The position numbers and the translations under genes were made by a program. From a bacterium (lineage in GTDB: Bacteria; Joyebacterota; Joyebacteria; Joyebacterales; Joyebacteraceae), in the NCBI GenBank assembly GCA_025782395.1, contig JALGZD010000131.1:1-64000 (forward strand): a DNA stretch of 64,000 nt, written 5' to 3'. Under the pieces are notes generated by a model that saw only the letters and a program-made list of their open reading frames with translations, searched no databases and was not told the DNA's origin. Shown one piece after another: positions 49,701-58,323 of the stretch (the first letter of the stretch is position 1; the number at the start of each line of letters is the position of its first letter).

Positions 49701-50452
49701 GGACGGCTGTGAGTGGTCTGGATGCGACATCGGGTACAGTACGCGTTGCCGATTGTGTCTTCCAGAACTGCGACAACGGTGCGAGCTTTGACTTCGGGGC
49801 TCTGTTGACGATGACGGGAAACACGTTCACTCTCTGTTCGAACGGCGTGACAGTTGCTGATTCCGCAGCCCCCTTCTTCTCGGGCTGCACGTTCTCCGAC
49901 AACTCGTTCACCGGCATCTACAACAACGGTGACCCCGGTCCTGAGGTTGGACGCTCACTGGCGGAGGCCAACGACTTTACGAACAACGCGTACTTCCAGG
50001 TGTTCAATCTGAACGCCGCGACCGTGGATGCGGACTACAACTACTGGGGCAATGTGTGCGTGGAGGCGAGCTGGTTCTACGGTCCTGTCGACTACATCCC
50101 ATGGACTGACGCCGCGCACGAGAACACCTACACCGAGTGCCCGAACTCAGTGCCGGATGACGGAGTGCCCGAGAGAGCATTCTCGAGCTACAATTTCCCG
50201 AACCCGTTCAATCCGACTACCGCGATCAGGTACGCGATCCCGGCGCCGGGCGGGCGCGTTGTCCTCTCGATCTACGATCTTTCCGGGCGCAGGGTGAAGA
50301 CACTTGTGAACGCCGATGTTGCGCCGGGCACGTACACGGCGACCTGGCGAGGTCTTGACGACAACGGTCGACAGCTCGGATCCGGCGTCTATTTCTACAA
50401 GCTTGAGGCGCCGGGGTTCAGCGAGCAGAGGAAAATGGTGATGTTGAAATAA
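46796..50452 (+). CDS. exported papain-like (C1A) peptidase with beta-helix domains and FlgD-like tail
   Basis: 1218 residues. A signal peptide and a propeptide-like stretch of about 100 residues precede a papain-family domain (about 105-320). Its catalytic Cys129 is in GCGSCWAF, His262 in TNHVVLMLGW and Asn284 in CKNSWG, with the usual oxyanion Gln just before the Cys. A right-handed beta-helix (about 325-600; DQYASIQTAIDNSNRGDVIKVAEG), two or three fibronectin-like domains (about 600-880), a second beta-helix (about 890-1120) and a FlgD-like domain (FPNPFNPTTAIRYAIP ... GSGVYFYKLEAPG) follow. It should be a secreted, surface-attached cysteine protease with carbohydrate-binding-like solenoids. 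ATG start with AAGGAG upstream. Confidence 0.93.
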   Translation: MHSGMRRPSRFLVGLLLVSVAVLVMASLPAVASVDREVSIEEQARIDEINARIAEMGYDWIAGPTGVSNLSPEEMAKRLGGEIPADIAAIFDTLQPPPEVRGMTFRSSFDWRDYDGVTPAKDQAGCGSCWAFGACGATEAHVRIYEGVLLDVSEQQTIDCNDQGAGCDGGWAGAAYAVHHNPGAVSEDDIPYLATDGNSCRQKAYDKIAIIDGTGNVSNSVASLKYAVETYGPLSVGMCVYDDFYSYTGGCYEHAGTDWTNHVVLMLGWDDDMCGGEGAWICKNSWGSDFGEGGFFYIKYGTCRIGSGAMRPVNAHIPKTILVPDQYASIQTAIDNSNRGDVIKVAEGTYAENIVIGDYRSLIGGYDATFTYRDPDAHPVIINAGGSGHGIYVENEEKIVIDGVKVTNSGSGYTGIYLKDVDAIVRNVEVYGCWKGLVATYGSAGTDGDLYIEMSSFHDNEMTGIVLNDPPNTNISLAYVASYDNAGAGIYLYSTDAEIVNCTLAGNGLEGGIDLRVSSGNVIKNNIIASNTGYGITCTSATPDLSYNDVWDNSSGNYNGCSAGVGDTSVDPVFCDAAAGFYAVHATSPTVTGGEGGTAQGALGIGCPEGPQDLLLAQDGASMLLSWSRPPWRRATVDYYIVYRDTTALPGTQIATVAAPDTSFVDITIPACELNYYRVSAVDDSGLEGAPSNKVFGSLCYDAPSDLDVQFTEGANEMSWGPAEGPIDYYVINRGNVIAEPESLAWVSGADTSFVDIWTSHCPRDNFSYEIIPVYDTGWHGQASDLIFVDPAPSPPSGIVAEWVGDDIVLTWDENCESDFRRYWVYRDSIPFSDPIDSELLVGFTAELTHTDEGMLPHTTWFYRLAGSDASSQKSVYSEMLWLGTGQKLEVPSPYATIQAAIDAASAIDTVWVSPGTYDENITLKNGVLVMSSDGAASTTIRSSSGAVVSETGLGDLTLLDGFTVDGQGTAVSGLDATSGTVRVADCVFQNCDNGASFDFGALLTMTGNTFTLCSNGVTVADSAAPFFSGCTFSDNSFTGIYNNGDPGPEVGRSLAEANDFTNNAYFQVFNLNAATVDADYNYWGNVCVEASWFYGPVDYIPWTDAAHENTYTECPNSVPDDGVPERAFSSYNFPNPFNPTTAIRYAIPAPGGRVVLSIYDLSGRRVKTLVNADVAPGTYTATWRGLDDNGRQLGSGVYFYKLEAPGFSEQRKMVMLK

Positions 50453-50577
50453 GGGCGTATGTCCTCCCACTTTGGGTTGAGGGCAGGCGATGGCGGTTCT
50501 GGAGTGGTTGTCATCGCGCTGTTCGAAGGGCGAAGGAGAAGGAGAACAGGATGGTTCGACGGGAGGTGGAGTTCTGA

Positions 50578-50700
50578 CGCAGGAGGATCGAGAACGGCCA
50601 CTTCGCCTGGGAGCGCGACGAGGCATTCATACGGCGGGAAGAGGCACTGGACGGGATCTACGTGATCCGCACCGCCCGCTCACGTACTTCGCGTGAATAC
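50578..50700 (+). pseudogene. IS1634/IS4-type transposase fragment
   Basis: About 40 codons in one frame read RRIENGHFAWERDEAF and then REEALDGIYVIRT. This is a well-known block of IS1634-family transposases (F-x-W-x-RDE-x-x-x-x-EA-x-LDGIYVIRT) just before the C-terminal part of their DDE core. A TGA stop precedes it in frame, and the similarity ends soon after, so only a short internal scrap remains. I recognise it by motif; no inverted repeats or flanking duplication are visible. Confidence 0.65.
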
Positions 50701-50808
50701 CTGTTTGGCTTTCCCATGATCCCATCCTCTCATGAAATGGAGCCTCCGGGAAACCCGGAACGGTTCAGTTCTTGATGGTCTCGGTTCGGAGCAGCATCTC
50801 CTCCGACG

Positions 50809-50837
50809 TTGCCCGCGGCCGGCCCGCGTGCTACGCT
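50809..50837 (+). promoter_or_regulatory. possible promoter for glycosyltransferase-flippase operon
   Basis: -35 TTGCCC (50809-50814), 17-base spacer, -10 TACGCT (50832-50837), seven bases ahead of the ATG at 50845. Confidence 0.45.
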
Positions 50838-50844
50838 ACGCGCC

Positions 50845-52074
50845 ATGAAGGTTCTTGCCACATACCCGTGGCCCGAGTTCTGGTCGATGGGGGAAGGTCG
50901 CGGCGCGCCGTCGTTCTTCCTGTCGATCACGAGCTTTCCGAAGCATGGGCATGAACTCCACGTCCTGATGCCGGGGCCTCCCGGTAGTCCGCTCGAAGAG
51001 GACTATCACGGGGTCCATCTCCATCGCTTCCACACAACCGTCGACTACATGCCCGAGGTCGGGAGCAGCAAGCTCCTCCAGCACATCAGGCTTTTCACCT
51101 CCTACCGGCACTGGTTCTCCCACGCGACACCGCTCGCGCGCGAGCTCGCGGACAACCTTGAGCCCGACGCCATGTTCGGGATGGGAGCGCTTGGAGCACC
51201 AGTGGCCCGCATCATCGCTGAGGAGCGAGGAGTGCCGAATGTCACCCGCCTCTTCGGGACCTCGATCGGCGAAGTGATAAATCATCCCATCAAGTTCCGG
51301 CTTCGCTACCGTGAGATCCGCGCGTTTCAGACGCCCGCTGACTACATCATTCTTCACAACGACGGCTCAGGCGGTGACGAGATCGCCAGACGGCTTGGCG
51401 TCGACATGGACAGATTCCTCTTCTGGTCGAACGGTCTCGACAGGGCGCCGTACATGAAGAAACCGAACGCCGCCGACGTGCGGCGGCGGGTCGGCGTCTC
51501 CGACTCCGGCCCCGTGGTTCTCACCGTCACGCGCCTGCATCCCGAGAAACATGTTGAGAGACTTCTGAATGCGGCGCCGGGCGTGCTGGCCGAGCGGGGC
51601 GACGTCTCGTTTCTCGTCGTGGGGGACGGGGAGGAGCGCTCCGCCCTTGAGAGGCTGAGCGTGAAGCTGGGGCTCACGCCAAGCGTCGTATTCGCAGGTG
51701 CAATCGACAAGGACGAGCTGCCGAGCATCTATGGTATTGCCGACATCTTCGTCGCCCTCTCGGACAGGACAAACATGGGGAACCCAACAGACGAAGCGAT
51801 GATGTCGGGGCTGGCCGTGGTCGCCCTTGATACCGGAAGCACGGCAGACATCGTGCGCGATGGAGAGAACGGGATCCTGCTGCCGGCCGATGGGCTCCCG
51901 AGACTTCCCGGCGTTCTGCTTGAGCTTCTGGCGGACGATGACGGGCGCCGACGGTTGGGCGAGGCCGCGCGCGTGGATGTGGACAGGTGGTTGCCCACGG
52001 TCGAGGAGCGTCAGGCGATGGAGGTCGAAGCTGTGGAGCGCGCCGTCTCAGAACGCATGGGGGAGAGGTCATGA
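50845..52074 (+). CDS. GT4-family glycosyltransferase
   Basis: 409 residues with a GT-B fold. The N-terminal acceptor domain carries an early Gly/Ala-rich loop (GEGRGAPSFFLS). The C-terminal donor domain has VVLTVTRLHPEKHVERLLNA, FLVVGDGEER, VVFAGAIDKDELPSIYGIADIFVA and the Glu-containing EAMMSGLAVVA. The residue pattern of the donor site is that of GT4. It should add a sugar to a lipid-linked or surface polysaccharide. I use the ATG at 50845 (MKVLATYPWPEF), just after a putative -10. The stop overlaps the start of the flippase gene (ATGA), so the pair is translationally coupled. Confidence 0.9.
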   Translation: MKVLATYPWPEFWSMGEGRGAPSFFLSITSFPKHGHELHVLMPGPPGSPLEEDYHGVHLHRFHTTVDYMPEVGSSKLLQHIRLFTSYRHWFSHATPLARELADNLEPDAMFGMGALGAPVARIIAEERGVPNVTRLFGTSIGEVINHPIKFRLRYREIRAFQTPADYIILHNDGSGGDEIARRLGVDMDRFLFWSNGLDRAPYMKKPNAADVRRRVGVSDSGPVVLTVTRLHPEKHVERLLNAAPGVLAERGDVSFLVVGDGEERSALERLSVKLGLTPSVVFAGAIDKDELPSIYGIADIFVALSDRTNMGNPTDEAMMSGLAVVALDTGSTADIVRDGENGILLPADGLPRLPGVLLELLADDDGRRRLGEAARVDVDRWLPTVEERQAMEVEAVERAVSERMGERS

Positions 52075-53456
52075 GCGCGGACGGTCGGAACGTGGAGAGC
52101 CACGGCCGGATGGTGTTTCGCCACAGCCTGATGACGTTCGGAACGAGGATGAGCATCGTCCTCGTCAATATCCCCACGTCGATTCTCATCGCGCGTCTCC
52201 TGGGCACCGACGGCCAGGGCACATACGCGTCGGCCGTGATATTCCCCACGATGTTCGCGTTCATCGGGCTCCTGGGGATAGATTCGGCGCACACGTACCT
52301 GCTCTCGAGACGGCGCTACCCACTCTCCCAGATCAACAGCCAGAGCCTCATCCTCACGCTCGTCTTCTCCGCCATCATCGCGCCTATCTACCTCGTATTT
52401 CTCAAGTACTACGACGGCGCGTCCGACCCATCACTCCACGCCATTCTTGCGATGGGCGTTTTCCTCATACCGATTCTGCTGGCGAAGTATTTCGCGATCG
52501 CTCTCTTCCTTGGGCTTCAGCGCATCCGCTGGTTCAATGCGGCGAACTTCATCCAGGCAGCCGCGCTCCTCGGCTTCATGTGTGTGAATCTCTTCGTCGT
52601 CAAGGGAGGGGCCATGGGAGCCCTCACCGCCTACATGGGAAGCGAGGTGCTCGTGGTCGCCATAGGGGTAGGGGCGGTGGTGAGAAGTTCGCGGGGAGGG
52701 CATCTTGACGGCGAGGCAGGCAACGGCGAATTGCCTGGAGCGATCCTGTCGATGCCGTCACTCGGCCTCCTCAGGAAGTCGCTCATCTACGGCATCCAGG
52801 GGCATGTCGGCAACATCCTCACGCAGTTCACATATCGTTTCGACATGTTCCTCGTGCTTTCCATGGTCGGCCTCAAGGGCCAGGGGCTCTACTCCATCTC
52901 TGTACTCATGGCCGAGAAGCTGTCGCACATCCCCCAGTCGGTTCAGGTTGTCCTCTTCCCCAAGCTCTCATCGATGGAGGTTGAGGAAGCCAACGAGCTG
53001 ACGCCGCGCGTCATGAGAAGCTCGCTTCTTCTCACTGCCCTGGCGGGCGTGATTCTGTATCTTCTCAGCAGGCCGTTGCTCGTTCTCTTCTACTCGACGG
53101 AGTTCGTCCCCGCTCTGAATGCCTTCAGAATCCTCATCCCCGGCATCGTGACCCTCTCCATCGCCAAGATCCTGTCCAGCGACTTCTCCGGCCGCGACAG
53201 GCGCATCTTCCAGACCATAGCGACCGCGATCGCCTTCGCAGTGAACGTGGTGCTGTGCTTCGTCTGGATTCCGAGATACGGGATTGAAGGGGCGGCGTGG
53301 GCATCGACGGCCGCGTACACGCTACAGAGCGGTATCATGATCGTCTTTTTCAGGAAGCTGTCGGGTCGCGGTGTGTTCGAGAGCCTGGTAGTCAGGGGTG
53401 AGGACTTCGCGCTCTACGGCAGGACGCTCCGGAGACTAGTGACGCGAGGCGATTGA
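52071..53456 (+). CDS. polysaccharide flippase of the MATE/MOP (Wzx-like) superfamily
   Basis: 461 residues with about 12-14 hydrophobic helices and the MOP-superfamily pattern (IARLLGTDGQGTYASAVIFPTM near the N-terminus, FDMFLVLSMVGLKGQGLYSISVLMAEKLSHIPQSVQ in the middle). Such proteins flip undecaprenyl-linked sugar units or related glycolipids across the inner membrane. It starts at the ATGA overlap with the glycosyltransferase gene and has GGGAGAGG upstream. Together they look like a minimal export module for a surface glycan; no polymerase gene lies in this window. Confidence 0.88.
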   Translation: MSADGRNVESHGRMVFRHSLMTFGTRMSIVLVNIPTSILIARLLGTDGQGTYASAVIFPTMFAFIGLLGIDSAHTYLLSRRRYPLSQINSQSLILTLVFSAIIAPIYLVFLKYYDGASDPSLHAILAMGVFLIPILLAKYFAIALFLGLQRIRWFNAANFIQAAALLGFMCVNLFVVKGGAMGALTAYMGSEVLVVAIGVGAVVRSSRGGHLDGEAGNGELPGAILSMPSLGLLRKSLIYGIQGHVGNILTQFTYRFDMFLVLSMVGLKGQGLYSISVLMAEKLSHIPQSVQVVLFPKLSSMEVEEANELTPRVMRSSLLLTALAGVILYLLSRPLLVLFYSTEFVPALNAFRILIPGIVTLSIAKILSSDFSGRDRRIFQTIATAIAFAVNVVLCFVWIPRYGIEGAAWASTAAYTLQSGIMIVFFRKLSGRGVFESLVVRGEDFALYGRTLRRLVTRGD

Positions 53457-53528
53457 CGGTCTGGGAATCGATGGGGCGTGGGGCGACTGACGCTCTTGTG
53501 AATCCCTGCGGTGCCAGACGACTGGTGG

Positions 53529-55454
53529 CTACATCGGAGGCACATCTCCTCCTATTGGCAGTCTCACGGAAAATAGCGTCCCCTCCCCGAGTTTGCTCTC
53601 TACCCATATCTTTCCGTGGTGCCGCTCGATGATTCCGTATGCGATCGCCAGTCCGAGTCCGGTGCCGCGTCCTATCTCCTTTGTCGTGAAGAACGGCTCG
53701 AAGATCTTGTCTATGTTGTCGGGAGAGATGCCTGGCCCGGTATCGCGGATCTCGACCAGGATCGAGCCGTCGTCATCCATGAGCTGCGCCACGATCGTGA
53801 GCGTTCCCCTTCCGTCCATCGCCTGTGCAGCGTTCAGGATGAGGTTCATGAAGACCTCCTGTATCTGCGTGACGTCGAAGTCAAACAGAGGAATGCTGGG
53901 GTCGAAGTCCTTCACGATCTCGATGTTGTGGAAGATGGCCTGATGCTCCAGGAGAGCAATGACCTCGTTGATGACGAGGCTGATATTGGAAACCGTCCGC
54001 TCCGGCTTCGTCTGGCGCGCGAAGTCCAGCAGACCCTTCACGATCTTCTTGCAGCGATCGGCCTCACGACCGATCTTCTCTACGTTCTCCCTGTTTTCCT
54101 CCTTCTGGAGATCCTCGCGGAGCATGTGGCTGTACATGACGATGCCACCCAGAGGGTTGTTGATCTCATGAGCGATTCCGGCCGCGAGTTGTCCGAGCGT
54201 AGCGAGCTTCTTGCTCTCAGTCATCTTGCGTGCGTTCTCCTGTAACTGTGCGTCCCTCTCGGCGATCGACTCGGCCATCGTATTGAAGGCCTCGGCCACC
54301 TCCAGGAATTCATCGGCGGCGTTCGGACCCATGTCCACCCGCGTGTCGAGCTTGCCGTCAGCGATCTCTTGCGATGCCAACCTCAGACTTCTCAGCGGAC
54401 GCAGGATGCCTGTGGCGAGCACGCTGGCGATGATGAGAGCCAGCACCATCCCGCCGATGCTCACTCCGGCGAACGTGAGAACCGTGCGTTCCCTGAGAGC
54501 GTCGAATTTCGCAGCCAGGACTCCGACGTAGATGATTCCGACTCTCTTCCCGTCAAGGTCGCAAATCGGTCCATACCCTGTAATGCACGAGTTGTTCACG
54601 ACGAAGGCCCTGGCGATCCAGCGATCGCCGGCCTCGATCACTGTATCGTAGACCTCGGACGAGACACGCGTCCCGATCGCGCGGTTGCCGTCCTCGTCCA
54701 TGACATTCGTGGCTATGCGCACGTCGTCCTGGAAAATGGTGGCCGTGCCGACATCTTTGCCGCGCCATGTCTCGCCCGCGTGTGCCGTCTCCTTGATGCG
54801 GTCGACCATCTCCTCTTGGCGATTCAGGAGGATGCCCCCGTAGAGAACACCAACGAACCTCCCTTGCGCGAGAATGGGCGCACCTGCGTTGAGGACCATT
54901 CCCTCATCGAGAATCGTCCGCTGTGATGGCCGCGCTCTTTCAGTTTTGCGAAGAGGAATGTGCGCTCTGGCTGCGAGCTCCGGCGATTCCGATGCGAGCC
55001 GGGCGGCGTCCAGAATCGATGTTCCGGAGACGTGGTCGTGGGATGCAAGGACTCTTGCGACTACCTGATCGGCGCTGATGTCGTCGCCCAAGGCGCCGGT
55101 CTTTGTGCCGCGCGCCAGAGCAACTCCGTCGGCATCCGTAACCGTCAGCATGTCGATGTTCCACTCGACCAACCGATTCCTGAGTATCTCGGAGAGGGAT
55201 GCCGGGTTACCGGAGACGGTGTTCCGGATCAGAGAAGTCTCACCGGCCATCAGCTCGACGACCGACTCGAGGTCCCCGATGCGATCGTTGTACACGAGGT
55301 AGGCGGCGGAAAGATCCTGCTCTACGCCGCTCTGAGCCTGCTCGACGAGGCTGTCGCCGAAAAGGCGAGTCCCAACGATCGTGGAAACGATGCCCATCGC
55401 GAGGACGACAATGACGACACTTGCAGCGAGGCGGACCTTGAGGGAAAAGACCAT
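53529..55454 (-). CDS. Cache-HAMP sensor histidine kinase
   Basis: 641 residues. An N-terminal helix and a periplasmic double-Cache domain (about residues 30-325; ending VGIIYVGVLAAKF) precede a second transmembrane helix (about 330-355), a HAMP domain (LRPLRSLRLASQEIADGKLDTRV), HisKA with His429 in IAHEINNPLGG and a HATPase_c domain (N box NLILNAAQAM, G1 DTGPGISPD, F box FEPFFTTKEIG, G2 GTGLGLAIAYGI). It should sense a small extracellular molecule and pass phosphate to a response regulator. The nearest response regulators are the lone receivers at 57908 and 58324. It lies 86 bases downstream of nfnAB in the same orientation. Confidence 0.93.
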   Translation of the reverse strand: MVFSLKVRLAASVVIVVLAMGIVSTIVGTRLFGDSLVEQAQSGVEQDLSAAYLVYNDRIGDLESVVELMAGETSLIRNTVSGNPASLSEILRNRLVEWNIDMLTVTDADGVALARGTKTGALGDDISADQVVARVLASHDHVSGTSILDAARLASESPELAARAHIPLRKTERARPSQRTILDEGMVLNAGAPILAQGRFVGVLYGGILLNRQEEMVDRIKETAHAGETWRGKDVGTATIFQDDVRIATNVMDEDGNRAIGTRVSSEVYDTVIEAGDRWIARAFVVNNSCITGYGPICDLDGKRVGIIYVGVLAAKFDALRERTVLTFAGVSIGGMVLALIIASVLATGILRPLRSLRLASQEIADGKLDTRVDMGPNAADEFLEVAEAFNTMAESIAERDAQLQENARKMTESKKLATLGQLAAGIAHEINNPLGGIVMYSHMLREDLQKEENRENVEKIGREADRCKKIVKGLLDFARQTKPERTVSNISLVINEVIALLEHQAIFHNIEIVKDFDPSIPLFDFDVTQIQEVFMNLILNAAQAMDGRGTLTIVAQLMDDDGSILVEIRDTGPGISPDNIDKIFEPFFTTKEIGRGTGLGLAIAYGIIERHHGKIWVESKLGEGTLFSVRLPIGGDVPPM

Positions 55455-55540
55455 AAGTCAGCTCCGGACCGAGGACGAGCCGAGACGAACACACGTTTAC
55501 GTGCTCGAACAGACCGCGATTCACATGAGCCGGCCGACTA

Positions 55541-57805
55541 CTACTCGCCGGTCTCGAGATACTCCTCGATCGCGCGCGCGGCCAGCTTGCCTGCGCCCAT
55601 GGCGAGGATGACGGTGGCGGCGCCGGTCACGATGTCCCCACCGGCAAACACGCCCCTCTTGCTTGTCTTCCCGGTTTCCGCATCGGCCACGATGTTGCCC
55701 CACTTGTTCAGCTTGAGGTCCGGTGTCGTGTTCGTGAGAAGCGGGTTAGCACCTTGGCCGATAGCGACGATCACGACGTCAACGTCGATCGTGTGCTCCG
55801 AGCCCTCTATGGGAATCGGTCTGCGGCGTCCGGAATCATCGGGTTCACCGAGCTTCATTTCGAGGAGTTCCATCTTCTCGATCCAGCCATCGTTGTTGCC
55901 GATGAGACGTGTCGGATTGCGCAGGTTCTTGAAGATGACGCCTTCTTCGATGGCATTTTCTATCTCTTCATCCCTGGCAGGCATCTCCTTCAGGGATCGT
56001 CGGTAGATGATGTAGACGTTCTCGGACCCAAGCCTTAGCGCGCAGCGCGCCGCGTCCATCGCGACGTTGCCGCCGCCGATGACGGCTACATTCGTCCCGA
56101 CCCTGACCGGGGTATCGTACTCCGGGAAGAGATAGGCCTTCATGAGGTTCGTTCTTGTGAGGAACTCGTTTGCCGAGTAGACGCCGTTCAGGTTCTCACC
56201 AGGTATGTTCATGAAGTAGGGGAGGCCGGCCCCGGTCGCGACGAAGATGGCCTCGTAACCCTGCTCGAGCAGCTCGTCAAGAGTGACCGTCCGTCCGACG
56301 ACACAGCTTACTCTGAAATCGACGCCGAGCTTCATCACATAGTCGCACTCGGTCTGGACGATCGCCTTCGGGAGCCGGAACTCGGGGATGCCGTAGATCA
56401 GGACGCCGCCGGGCTTATGAAGCGCCTCGAAAATGGTGACCTTGTGTCCCCTGAGAGCGAGATCGCCGGCGACGGAGAGGCCTGCGGGCCCGGCACCGAC
56501 AACGGCGATCCTGTGGCCGGTCGATCTGGGTATGGCCGGTGCCCTTATCTCACCCTGCTTGATCTCGTAGTCCGCGGCGAAACGTTCGAGCCTGCCGATC
56601 GCAATCGGCTGGCCTTTGTTCGCAAGAACACAGACGATCTCGCACTGCTCCTCCTGCGGACAGACGCGTCCGCAGATGCCGGGAAGACTGTTCTTCTCCT
56701 TGATCTTGCGGACCGATCCCAGGAAGTCGCCCTGCTGTATGAGCTTGATGAATGCGGGGATGTCGATCTCGACCGGGCATCCGGCGATGCAGGGGGCCTT
56801 CTTGCACTGCAGACACCTCATGGCCTCCTGCTGCGCCATCTTGCGCGTGTAACCGAGGGCCACTTCGTCGAAATTGTTGGCCCGGGCTCTGAAGTCCTGC
56901 TTCGGCATTTCGATGCGTTGCTTGACCTTCTCGAGTTCCTCGGCCGCCGCGGCCAGAAGACACTCGTGATGCCAGAGCGCGCGGTACTCCTCACGCCGGT
57001 ACATCGTCTGCCGGCGAGTGAGTTCCTCGAAATCGACGAGGTGCGCGTCGAACTCGGGGCCATCCACGCAGGCGAACTTGGTCTCATCGCCGACCGTGAC
57101 CCGGCAGCATCCACACATGCCGGTCGCATCGATCATGATCGAATTCAGGCTGGCTATGGTCGGTATCTTCCTCTCTCTCGTCGCATCTGCTACAGCCTTC
57201 ATCATGATCACCGGGCCGATGGTGACGACGCGGTCTATTCTTTCACCTCGGTCGTACAGCTCCTGGAGTGCGTCGGTGACGAACCCCTTCTTCCCGTAGC
57301 TGCCATCGTCCGTTGTGACCAGAAGCTCGTCGGATGTGGCCGCCATCTCATTCTCGAGAATGAGCAGCTCCTTCGATCGGGCGCCGATGATGGAGATCAC
57401 CCTGTTGCCGGCGTTCTTGAGTGCGCAGGCGATAGGATAGACGGGAGCTGCGCCGATGCCGCCGCCGATGCAGACGACCGTGCCGAAATTCCGGATATCG
57501 CTCTTCTCACCAAGCGGACCAACGATGTCCGCAACTCTGTCCGCGAGTCCGAGCTTCGCCATCTTCTTGGTTGATGCGCCGACGATCTGGAATATGAGGG
57601 TGATGAAGCCAGTGTCGGTGTCGAAGTCAGCCACGGTGAGGGGGATGCGTTCCGCGTAATCATCGGCTCTGAAGACGACGAACTGACCCGGCGAGACCGA
57701 CGTGGCGATTTCCGGACAGTAGGCCTTGAAGAGCTTGACGTCCGGTGACAGGTTACGGACTTCGACGATCATGTTTTCGACCAGCGCAGTCTTTTCTACT
57801 GCCAC
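55541..57805 (-). CDS. fused NfnA-NfnB: NADH-dependent reduced ferredoxin:NADP+ oxidoreductase
   Basis: 754 residues. Residues 1-285 are the NfnA/sulfide-dehydrogenase-beta part: FAD-binding barrel, NAD-binding IGGGIGAAPVYPIA and a [2Fe-2S]-type cluster region MCGCCRVTVG...C. Residues 300-754 are NfnB/GltD-like: two [4Fe-4S] motifs (CLQCKKAPCIAGCP, CGRVCPQEEQCE), FAD motif VVGAGPAGLSVAGDL and NADP motif VIGGGNVAMDAA. In two-subunit Nfn this complex bifurcates or confurcates electrons between NADPH, NAD and ferredoxin; here the subunits are one chain. ATG at 57805. It lies 102 bases after the receiver gene at 57908, so it may be co-transcribed with the signalling genes. Confidence 0.9.
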   Translation of the reverse strand: MAVEKTALVENMIVEVRNLSPDVKLFKAYCPEIATSVSPGQFVVFRADDYAERIPLTVADFDTDTGFITLIFQIVGASTKKMAKLGLADRVADIVGPLGEKSDIRNFGTVVCIGGGIGAAPVYPIACALKNAGNRVISIIGARSKELLILENEMAATSDELLVTTDDGSYGKKGFVTDALQELYDRGERIDRVVTIGPVIMMKAVADATRERKIPTIASLNSIMIDATGMCGCCRVTVGDETKFACVDGPEFDAHLVDFEELTRRQTMYRREEYRALWHHECLLAAAAEELEKVKQRIEMPKQDFRARANNFDEVALGYTRKMAQQEAMRCLQCKKAPCIAGCPVEIDIPAFIKLIQQGDFLGSVRKIKEKNSLPGICGRVCPQEEQCEIVCVLANKGQPIAIGRLERFAADYEIKQGEIRAPAIPRSTGHRIAVVGAGPAGLSVAGDLALRGHKVTIFEALHKPGGVLIYGIPEFRLPKAIVQTECDYVMKLGVDFRVSCVVGRTVTLDELLEQGYEAIFVATGAGLPYFMNIPGENLNGVYSANEFLTRTNLMKAYLFPEYDTPVRVGTNVAVIGGGNVAMDAARCALRLGSENVYIIYRRSLKEMPARDEEIENAIEEGVIFKNLRNPTRLIGNNDGWIEKMELLEMKLGEPDDSGRRRPIPIEGSEHTIDVDVVIVAIGQGANPLLTNTTPDLKLNKWGNIVADAETGKTSKRGVFAGGDIVTGAATVILAMGAGKLAARAIEEYLETGE

Positions 57806-57907
57806 GGTATCACCTTTCGTCTCAGGGGTGGCTTGGAACGGAGCCTCTAACGCAGGGGTGGGATCCCGCTCCTCTTGAGGAAGCGTCCTGGAACACCGGG
57901 AATTCCC

Positions 57908-58306
57908 CTATTCCGATCTGCTGATGAGTTCACCGATGCGCGTCACCAGGTCGTCGGCCTCGATCGGCTTGTCGGCGAAGTCGTCGGTGTTCATCCAGTA
58001 ACCGTCTTTCTCCATGGAAAAACGGAAGCCGGTTGCGTCTCCCACGGCTGTCAGCATGAGAATAGGGATGCGCTTGTAGATCGGATGTGTCTTGATCCTC
58101 TTGGCGAGGGTGAAGCCGGAGTCGTGTCTCTCCATCATCAGGTCGAGGATGATGGCGTCGGGCTGACCGTACTCCACCTTGGTGAAACCCTCCTCCGAGT
58201 TGTACGCGACCTCCACCTCGTAGCCGGCCGCCTCCAGCGCGATCGTGTTCATCTTCACGAAGTGAATGTTGTCGTCAATGATGAGGACTTTTTTCTTTTC
58301 GGCCAA
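57908..58306 (-). CDS. single-domain response regulator (receiver only)
   Basis: 132 residues, a CheY-like receiver with acidic pocket D11-D12, phospho-acceptor Asp55 (ILDLMMERHDSG) and conserved Lys in DKPIEA. It contains no output domain. It resembles the next gene (58324) throughout, including the insertion MMExxDSGF and TAxGxxTGxxF, and the two are probably paralogues from a duplication. ATG start with GGAGG-like upstream sequence. Likely partner: the histidine kinase encoded in the same operon. Confidence 0.9.
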   Translation of the reverse strand: MAEKKKVLIIDDNIHFVKMNTIALEAAGYEVEVAYNSEEGFTKVEYGQPDAIILDLMMERHDSGFTLAKRIKTHPIYKRIPILMLTAVGDATGFRFSMEKDGYWMNTDDFADKPIEADDLVTRIGELISRSE

Positions 58307-58323
58307 GGCTGATCCTCCCGTAC

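Larger units (their letters stand above)
50453..50844. other. intergenic region with a transposase relic and a promoter
   Basis: 392 bases. It holds an IS1634-type transposase fragment at 50578-50700 and the glycosyltransferase promoter at 50809-50837. No intact gene is present. Confidence 0.55.

Noticed and set aside
56417-57574. Plus-strand open frame of 385 codons opposite nfnAB
   Set aside because: The NfnAB cofactor motifs are on the other strand; this frame has none.
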